From an uncultured Clostridia bacterium (GTDB taxonomy: Bacteria > Bacillota > Clostridia > Oscillospirales > Oscillospiraceae): 15,150 nucleotides of DNA. The translations under genes were made by a program, and so were the position numbers. This document shows, piece by piece, positions 14,664 through 15,150 of this stretch (positions are counted from its first letter, which is position 1; each line of letters opens with the position of its first letter). Location: the NCBI GenBank assembly GCA_937907975.1, contig CALEQS010000033.1, forward strand, positions 1 through 15,150, read 5' to 3'. The notes below the pieces were generated by a model that worked only from the letters and a program-made list of their open reading frames with translations, did no database searches and was not told the DNA's origin.

Positions 14664-15150
14664 TTATTCGTACTCAGAGATGATCTTATCATAGGTGCCG
14701 TCTGCCTTGATGGCCGCCAGACCGGCATTGAACTTCTCCAGCAGATCTGCATTGGTGCCCTTCTTGACGGCGAAGCCGACCTGGCCGACCTCGTCTACGG
14801 CATCGATGGCGACCCGCAGATCCGCCTGCTCACCGATCTTGATCTGATAGCTGACGGTGGGAAAGTCCTCCAGCAGGAAGTCCGCCTGACCGTTGGACAC
14901 AGCCATCATCATAGATGCAGAATCGGGATAGACCGTCACCTCGTAGCCGTACTGCTCGGCGTTGTCCTGGCACCAGATCATGCCGATGGAGCCTTCCTTA
15001 CAGGCGGCTTTCTTGCCGGCAAGGTCATCCTTGGACTGAATGGAGTTATCATCTGCCCGGCAGACCAGTGCTACACCGGACTCATAATAGGGATCCGAAA
15101 AGTCTACGCTCTCCTTGCGCTCCTCCGTGATGTTCATGCAGGCCATGCCG
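14664..15150 (-). CDS. Polar amino acid ABC transporter, substrate-binding protein (C-terminal part, cut by the window edge)
   Basis: The frame is open to the window end, so the start and signal peptide lie outside. The visible 162 codons begin within the family motif (MACMNITEERKESVDFSDPY, then YESGVALV) and continue through the hinge and second lobe (DDLAGKKAACKEGSIGMIWC; NGQADFLLEDFPTVSYQI) to the terminal helix (KADGTYDKIISEYE). This is the SBP_bac_3 (type 3) fold of polar amino acid binding proteins, probably a lipoprotein in this organism. It is first in the visible part of the operon, 27 bases before the permease start. Confidence 0.93.
   Translation of the reverse strand, partial: GMACMNITEERKESVDFSDPYYESGVALVCRADDNSIQSKDDLAGKKAACKEGSIGMIWCQDNAEQYGYEVTVYPDSASMMMAVSNGQADFLLEDFPTVSYQIKIGEQADLRVAIDAVDEVGQVGFAVKKGTNADLLEKFNAGLAAIKADGTYDKIISEYE

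Noticed and set aside
1..15150. Search for CRISPR arrays, tRNA genes, insertion sequences and attachment sites
   Set aside because: No regular repeat-spacer pattern, cloverleaf, transposase or integrase motif was found by eye on either strand.

Overview
This window looks like the chromosome of an anaerobic, gut-type member of the Bacillota (Clostridia, most likely near the Oscillospiraceae). The reasons are strong AAGGAGG-type ribosome binding sites, mixed ATG/GTG starts, fairly GC-rich coding DNA (judged by eye, not counted), and an oxygen-sensitive glycyl-radical-type enzyme with its activase. No tRNA, rRNA, insertion sequence, phage gene or CRISPR array was found. It reads as an accessory metabolic region made of several small modules, plus one decaying block.

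Left block (1-3.9 kb). A minus-strand cluster runs right to left: the last codons of a membrane protein (3265-3342), an intact gene whose halves both resemble the Csx3 fold (2554-3192), a broken membrane-anchored parvulin-type foldase (1457-2510; one amber stop and two frameshifts), a broken membrane-anchored alpha/beta hydrolase that has also lost its nucleophile serine (399-1442), a small intact beta-rich protein (114-401), and the first 18 codons of another gene (1-54). At about 3.34-3.40 kb the membrane-protein remnant abuts a headless AraC-family regulator on the plus strand (to 3861), which suggests a deletion or rearrangement.

Middle block (3.9-8.2 kb). An HD-domain phosphohydrolase (3948-4451) has its own good promoter. 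It is followed by a tandem NTF2/SnoaL-fold protein of PhzA/PhzB type (4612-5574), a LysR regulator (5677-6600) and, divergently, a GPH-family sugar/glycoside:cation symporter (6783-8117). This looks like an uptake-plus-conversion locus controlled by the LysR protein.

Glycyl-radical block (8.2-12.6 kb). A second LysR gene (8189-9076) is divergent from a two-gene operon encoding a glycyl radical enzyme homologue (9217-11586) and a complete activating enzyme (11601-12524). The intergenic region has a clear LysR architecture: a perfect 8+8 bp palindrome at about -67 of an extended -10 promoter, also overlapping the -35 of the regulator's own promoter. The most striking point of the window is that the enzyme's radical-bearing glycine is replaced by threonine (RVATY instead of RVAGY), and the Glu normally two residues after the catalytic Cys is Asn, although the reading frame, overall fold motifs and activase are intact.

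Right block (12.6-15.15 kb). A polar amino acid ABC importer is read leftwards: binding protein (partial at the window edge), permease and ATPase, followed by a cytidylate-kinase-like P-loop gene in the same operon.
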